Part shown: one piece after another, positions 58,834 through 64,000 of the stretch
Layout of the letters: each line of letters starts with the position of its first letter
How positions within the stretch are numbered: position 1 is the first letter of the stretch
Source: Scleromitrula shiraiana
Taxonomy: Eukaryota; Ascomycota; Leotiomycetes; Helotiales; Sclerotiniaceae
Reading direction: 5' to 3'
NCBI GenBank assembly: GCA_028455995.1
Contig: JABELC010000005.1
Location: 930,001 to 994,000, forward strand
Length of the DNA: 64,000 bases
Notes under the pieces: model-generated
The model's input: the letters and a program-made list of their open reading frames with translations, nothing else
The model's database searches: none
Told to the model about the DNA's origin: nothing
Made by a program: the position numbers and the translations under genes

Positions 58834-59772
58834 AGAAGAAGAAGAAGAGGAGGAGGAGGAGGAGGAGGAGGAGGAGGAGGAGGCAGTGGAACTGCTGCTA
58901 CTTGTGGTCGAAACTGAAGTTGAGATCGTAGAACTGCTGCTATTTGTTGTTGAAACAGATGATGAGCTGGTAGAGCTGCTGCTACTAGTTGTTGAAGTAG
59001 AGGTCGATGATGACGAAGTTGACCCTCCACCACCACTGCCTCCTTTATTGGCTTTATCAACTTCCTCACAGAATCCCGCCCATGTAGTAGACCATTGAGT
59101 GTAGTCAATACTCGTAGTTATGAGCATACCTTCTAAGTTCGATGCAGCGAGCTGAGTAACAAGAGCCGTTTGTTGATCAATGGTTCCCTCAAAATCATGA
59201 ATCGCATAAGTAGATTTTGATAGTAACTCTGTGCTGATAGTATTCAGTACCGTAGTATTGAAATTTACCCAAGTCTCTTCAAATATATTGATAGCATCGG
59301 CGAGATCGTAGAATGCTTCATCAACCGGTACTCCAGGATTGAAGAATATGTAGTCATTCTCAGGGCCCATTGAGGATTTCGCATAAGTGGATAACCCACT
59401 CATGTGCGATAGCGTACCAGTGTCATTGCCAGAAGGTGCTTCATCGAAGAAGATTCCACGAACCGCGATATCAGATAATGTGTAATTGATGTATGATGCA
59501 TAATGAGCGATGTCTGTTTCGATATCTGTGGCATTTCGACCACCATATGAGGTATAAACATAACCAAGGGTCATTACATTTTCGTAACTGTTCAAATTTG
59601 ATATAGCTGCTATATAATTATCATCAGGTAATGTATCCGCGAGACTAGGAGAGACAACCACGTGAAACGAGAGGTCTGGATTTGCCACCACAGAAGTAGT
59701 GAGTGTATCCCATGAAGTGGTATTAGATGGGTAGAGATAAAGCGGGAGAAAAACGAAAGCTGGCGAAACCAT
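58252..59772 (-). CDS. Spherulin-4 / GH135-like protein with a mucin-like Ser/Thr tail
   Basis: A single exon of 506 residues. The N-terminal about 245 residues are a spherulation-specific family 4 (GH135-like) fold: FLPLYLYPSNTTSWDTLTTS, PDDNYIAAISNLNSYENVMT, LGYVYTSYGGRNATDIETDI, GIFFDEAPSGNDTGTLSHMS and TYAIHDFEGTIDQQTALVTQ. Family members such as Aspergillus Sph3 cleave amino-sugar exopolysaccharide. The remaining about 250 residues are Ser/Thr-rich with an almost pure Ser run of about 40, then Pro/Thr/Lys repeats, and end in a Gly/His/Asp/Trp-rich cap (GGGWDGHGGGDGGKPGNGGS). That tail would be heavily O-glycosylated if secreted, yet no signal peptide is visible at the N-terminus (MVSPAFVFLPLYLYP enters the domain at once). 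A missed upstream exon is possible. Confidence 0.8.
58776..58883. repeat. GAA/GAG trinucleotide tract encoding polyserine (TCT/TCC on the minus strand)
   Basis: A run of GAA/GAG triplets, in the minus strand TTC/CTC read as TCx Ser codons, lies in the coding sequence of the GH135-like protein. Length polymorphism is likely. Confidence 0.9.
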
Positions 59773-62475
59773 TATGACAAATCTAATAAACCGCAGAGCG
59801 GATTGTCTAACACCGACCGAATCAAGTTTTCAACAAAATCATGAAAGTATATTTTCCCCAGGGAATGCGCATGTTAACAAGAGTAATATAGAAACGTTAC
59901 AAGCAAAATAGTCTCTTCAACTTTCTTTTCTATACTCGTCTTGGCTTTCCTAATCTGGCTATATGGTCGAAATGATCGATACTTTCCAGAAAAAGTCGCC
60001 AGAAGAAAACATTGTGATGGTTGGCATAGGGCTTCATCTTCAGGTTAAATTACCTAGGTATTCACTTGCAACATAAGATGCAATAATGCACGCCACTTAA
60101 CACACCTTCCATAAATATGGAATGGCCAGATAGACGTGGGATATATAAATGTCATCAATGCATATACTTACACATAGATGTATGAATGAAGTGGAATGAG
60201 GTGGAATGAAAGTGGCTACATCTTTTTGTGTAAAGTTTTGAGAAAATGAGAAAGGGGAAGGGGACGGGAATATTTTGAAGAAATAAAAAATTGTATTTTG
60301 TTTGTACTGGAATGTTTAACCTCGCTTCGGTTGTGTAATAAGCCACTATTTTTTCCCGCCTAGCGTTACTTCACCTGTTCCTTGGGGCTTATTCCGACCT
60401 GCATCCATATCTTGGTATTTTCTCGACGCATTCATCTAGTTGAATCTACTCAAAAATTTATACCACCTGAATACTGTACATTCTTCTTCATCAAGTCATC
60501 ATGGCGGTTAAAACATTTGAAAGTAACATAAAATATTATCCCCTTGGAATTATGACAAATTTATATATATATATATATTGCAGTTGACCAGACGGAAATG
60601 TTCCCTTGGTGCCTGCTTGGAGCGGTTTACTATTCGAAATAAAGGGGACCCGTCCGGCTATGGTATCATTATCAGACGGAATATTGGCTGACATCTTCTC
60701 TACAGCACCAGCAGTGCAGTATAATTGTCGGTGATTATATTATATCCGATAGGCTGGCTCATCTTCTCCAAAAGCCTTCTCATTGAACCAAACCGAGAAT
60801 TGACGATTCTTACGCCATCTCCGCATCATTGCGCCTTCAAGCACGTTTTCGTTAAGGTGCGAGATTGCTATGTGACATTTCCGCAATTCAAAAAACTGTA
60901 CTTCGATTGTATCAGTTAGCATGAATTTCATCGCGCCATGTGCGAAATTGAATACCATCACGGTGAATTTGGCGTAAGGTACATCTCCAATACCGCCAAA
61001 AACGATGCGTAGAGCTGGCAGTATTACCGTATGACCTCTAACTATATCGTATCGTTTAATTGATACATGACAGAAAACGTTCTTGCATATTATCGAGTTT
61101 CTTACTGCGCTCTTATGTCGTTGGAGCTGAAATCTATAGTTTCTACCAGCGTCGTAACTATAATTTCAACATACACGATACCATTGCCTAGCACAAATTC
61201 GTTTTAGTTGAGTATTTGTCAACTGGCTACCCCATACGTTGTACCTGTTCTGTTTGTTCCTTTCGGGAGAGCTTTTACATCAAAGCTATTGTATTTTATC
61301 GTATAGATTTAATGTCAGTTATTTCATCGTGTATTCCGAGCTCGATGTTATTCGACTCCCGTTTGCCTCTAACTTCAAGGGGGGGTTTATGGGGAATGCT
61401 CCATCAGAATCATTGTTCCCTAGAGAGTGAAGTGGATATGTTGGTGCTCCTTGGTCAATATTTCCCACCACAAATCTCTTCATCAAGCTCAATTCACTCT
61501 TGGCAGCTCACGCCACGAACGGGTCACACGAAGATAATTTATCACTGATCGAGTGGTTCAGCCTCATCATTCAAGTCTAAAGTGTCTAAGTTCAACGTAG
61601 CATTTGATTTCAAGTGTTTTTCAATTGTAGTTCTCCTTGTGTCGTGTTCTTAGGTTGAAATTTGCTAGTGTCAAGGTGAACACAGATATTGTCATAGATT
61701 GCTTTTATTGAAACCTTCACAGATGAATGGCCAAGACTCGATTTCCAATTGGGACCACGCAATACAAGAGTTCATTATAGCCAAATTGGGGCCATTTTTA
61801 TCTTAGAATCTGTGTAAGTTATGAAATCTCAGTGCAGCACTCATCAGATGCGATTCTCGTATCGGTCTACTCTTTAGTATAGTGCCTTTAAGAATTTGTA
61901 AGTCGAAGCCACCATTTCAAAGATAGTTGGCACATGTAGTTGACGAGAGCTGTCATCTCAGGTGTAGCTAAGTAATTAGACAGCGGTTTTCATTCCGTTC
62001 CTGCATATTCGAACTCGCAGGAAAGACTTGAGGGGCTCTTTTTTGTTGCAGACTTTCGGATTCCAAGCATTTTCTTTCGCTGAAATAGCGGAATAGTATT
62101 TTTATGCAGGTACGGAGCAACGTTTCAACTGTTCGCATGATTTCAATACAATTAAGTGAATTGTGTATTGAAGTTGTGGACTTCCTAGCGTGGCTCATTG
62201 CATAGATTACCTGATATGCGGGGAAGCTTCCGGGTAAACACTTTCTGATGCGGGACTAATGCGCTTGCTTATCGATTATCATGTTCTACTGTAGCACTGT
62301 GGTTCTTGTTATCATGATCTCAGTTCCGGAGCGGGGTACATAAAAGCTCGGTTGATACTTGTTCTGATGGTGATGATAATAATGCAATCAATCAACTGAA
62401 TACAAAACTGCTCGATAATTGAGCACTTGATTGTTCACTGTGAGCTTATTAGACTTCAAATTTTTCGGTTTCGCA
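59773..62475. other. Long intergenic stretch
   Basis: About 2.7 kb between the starts of the divergent GH135-like and alpha-galactosidase genes. It contains an AT dinucleotide run near 60560-60580 and only short frames (e.g. near 60.75-60.96 and 61.2-61.5 kb) that match nothing I recognise. Likely contains both promoters. Confidence 0.5.
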
Positions 62476-64000
62476 ATGGGAAAACTAAACATGTTGGGCC
62501 TCCTTCTAATTGGTTCGCTGTATCATGGGTTTACTGATGCGTCTGTGTTACAACCAACTCCTCCTATGGGTAAGTCTGTTTTCGAACACTTTCAAGCTTT
62601 CTGTACACCATGAACTGCCAACTTATGTCTGAACATTGTGCTCGCTATTTCCTTCTGAGGCATTCCAGAAATATGAACTTCCAGAACTCAATGAATATAT
62701 TGTCTAACTTGAACAGGGTTCAACAACTGGGCGGCTTTCATGTGTGGTCTCAATGAATCTTTATTTGTTGAAACAGCCCAAGCGATGAAACAGCAAGGTC
62801 TCCTCGCAGCAGGTTATAATCGACTGAACTTAGATGACTGCTGGAGCATGGGCAGCCGAGAAGCCAATGGAACACTCTTGTGGAATCCAGAGAAGTTTCC
62901 TCGTGGTCTTCCTTGGTTAACCAACTATTTGAAAAGCCTAGGGTTTCAGTCTGGCATCTACTCTGATGCTGGTCTCAAAAGTTGCGGTGGTTATCCAGGA
63001 AGTTACGGGTATGAGGAGCTTGATGCTCATACATTTGCATCCTGGGGATTTGACTATCTCAAAATGGATGGCTGCAATATGCCGGCTGCGACAGAACAGG
63101 AATATGAGAAAGTTTATGGGCACTGGCACACTGTTTTGAGTGCAATGGATGAACCGCTCATCTTCTCTGAATCTGCACCTGCATATTTTGCCGAGCAGGT
63201 CAATCTCACGGACTGGTATACTGTAATGGATTGGGTACCAAAATTCGGACAACTTGCACGGCACTCAAGAGATACGTTGGTCTTCAACTCTACATTATAT
63301 TGGCCTGATATCACAGGGTGGGATTCAATCTTGTTTAATTATGGTCAAGAAGTTCGATTAGCACGATATCAAAAGCCTGGATATTTTAACGATCCCGATT
63401 TTCTGATTGTAGATCATTTTGATCTAAGCCTAGACGAGAAAAGGTCACACTTCGCTATCTGGGCATCTCTCTCAGCACCTTTGATCATTAGTGCATATAT
63501 ACCAGCTTTTACCGCCGATGAGATTGCATATCTTACAAATAAAGACTTGATTGCGGTCAACCAAGATGCCCTGGCATTACAGGCTACACTTGTTAGTCAA
63601 GATGGAACCTGGGATGTTTTGACTAAAGATCTCTCCAACGGTGATCGATTACTCACAGTGATCAATCGTGGTAATTCTACTGGTAGTTACAAAGTTTCGT
63701 TCACGCGAATTGGCATTTCGACAGGAGCAGCAGTCATAGTTAAAGATTTGTGGACAGGCCGTTTAACTTCGGCAACAACACAGATTGCTGCAACCAACAT
63801 TCCTTCTCATGGTACCGGTGTCTACCGAATTTCAGCAAACTATGGATCTTTGGACATCACACCCACCGGCTTGATCTTCAACACAGCATCGCTGAATGTT
63901 CTAACTTATTCTCGCGCCAGCGGTGATGTAAAATTGGTCAACTCAACCGGAGCAGATGGACAAGTTTGGCAGACAGATGACGACGGTACAGTCAGGAGTA
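62476..64000 (+). CDS. Secreted GH27 alpha-galactosidase (3' end beyond window)
   Basis: Exon 1 (62476-62569) encodes a signal peptide (MLGLLLIGSLYHGFTDAS core) and LQPTPPM; exon 2 (from 62717, intron 62570-62716) continues GFNNWAAFMCGLNESLFVET, the typical GH27 start. LGFQSGIYSDAGLKSCGGYP and the nucleophile motif YLKMDGCN (Asp149) follow; NDPDFLIV and AIWASLSAPLIIS are further GH27 blocks. The acid/base carboxylate is probably in the later WPDITGWDS area but was not settled. After the catalytic barrel a C-terminal beta domain and a further segment (SLDITPTGLIFNTASLNVLT) run to the window edge without a stop. The enzyme releases terminal alpha-galactose from galactomannan and raffinose-type sugars in plant biomass. 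An alternative start 15 codons upstream lacks an ATG. Confidence 0.92.

Noticed and set aside
58248..59108. Pro/Leu/His-rich 286-residue open frame on the minus strand
   Set aside because: It is the second reading frame of the Ser/Thr-rich tail of the GH135-like gene; its composition simply follows the triplet repeat.

Overview
The window looks like nuclear DNA of a filamentous ascomycete (Pezizomycotina). Genes carry short introns of about 45-150 bp with GT..AG ends and CTAAC/CTGAC-like branch points. The gene set (MON2, MMS2, CAF40, a CPC1-type bZIP, a Whi2-like protein, GH27 and GH135 enzymes, many P450 relics) fits a plant-associated fungus. The protein style and AT-rich, microsatellite-laden spacers suggest Leotiomycetes, perhaps Sclerotiniaceae; this placement is an inference. 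Exon models were joined by hand: splice ends were picked by eye and checked by whether the summed exon lengths are multiples of three.

Layout. 0-12 kb is a compact housekeeping block: a 5'-partial-contig MDR reductase, a U1-type zinc-finger splicing protein, mitochondrial stomatin-like SLP2, a 1679-residue MON2 trafficking protein, the ubiquitin E2 variant MMS2 (divergent from MON2) and a LYR-motif Cup1-like mitochondrial protein. 12-18 kb is gene-poor, with a decayed C2H2 zinc-finger relic and a cluster of palindromes. 18-30 kb holds a CCCH-finger protein, an unknown protein rich in SUMO-type motifs, a large bZIP factor, the CCR4-NOT subunit CAF40/CNOT9 and a Whi2-like BTB protein. 31-34 kb has a lineage-specific unknown gene and a CYP52-like P450 pseudogene.

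34-49 kb is repeat-rich and nearly empty apart from the cross-pathway control gene cpc1 and a broken SRPK-type kinase relic. The cpc1 locus shows a two-uORF leader, a long stop-free in-frame extension upstream of the AUG and a TGAGTCA element upstream: the architecture of translational control by amino-acid starvation. 49-53 kb has an alpha/beta hydrolase and a chimeric relic in which the front of a rhodopsin-like membrane protein abuts a broken P450.

53-64 kb holds a VIP1-like RRM protein ending in three exact 37-residue-spaced metallothionein-like repeats, a conserved 72-residue protein, a coiled-coil protein of unknown role, a GH135/spherulin-4 protein with a mucin-like tail, and a secreted GH27 alpha-galactosidase cut by the window end. 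Strongest points for a second look are the RRM-metallothionein fusion, the cpc1 leader, the chimeric rhodopsin/P450 locus, and the kinase relic flanked by an inverted 20-mer.
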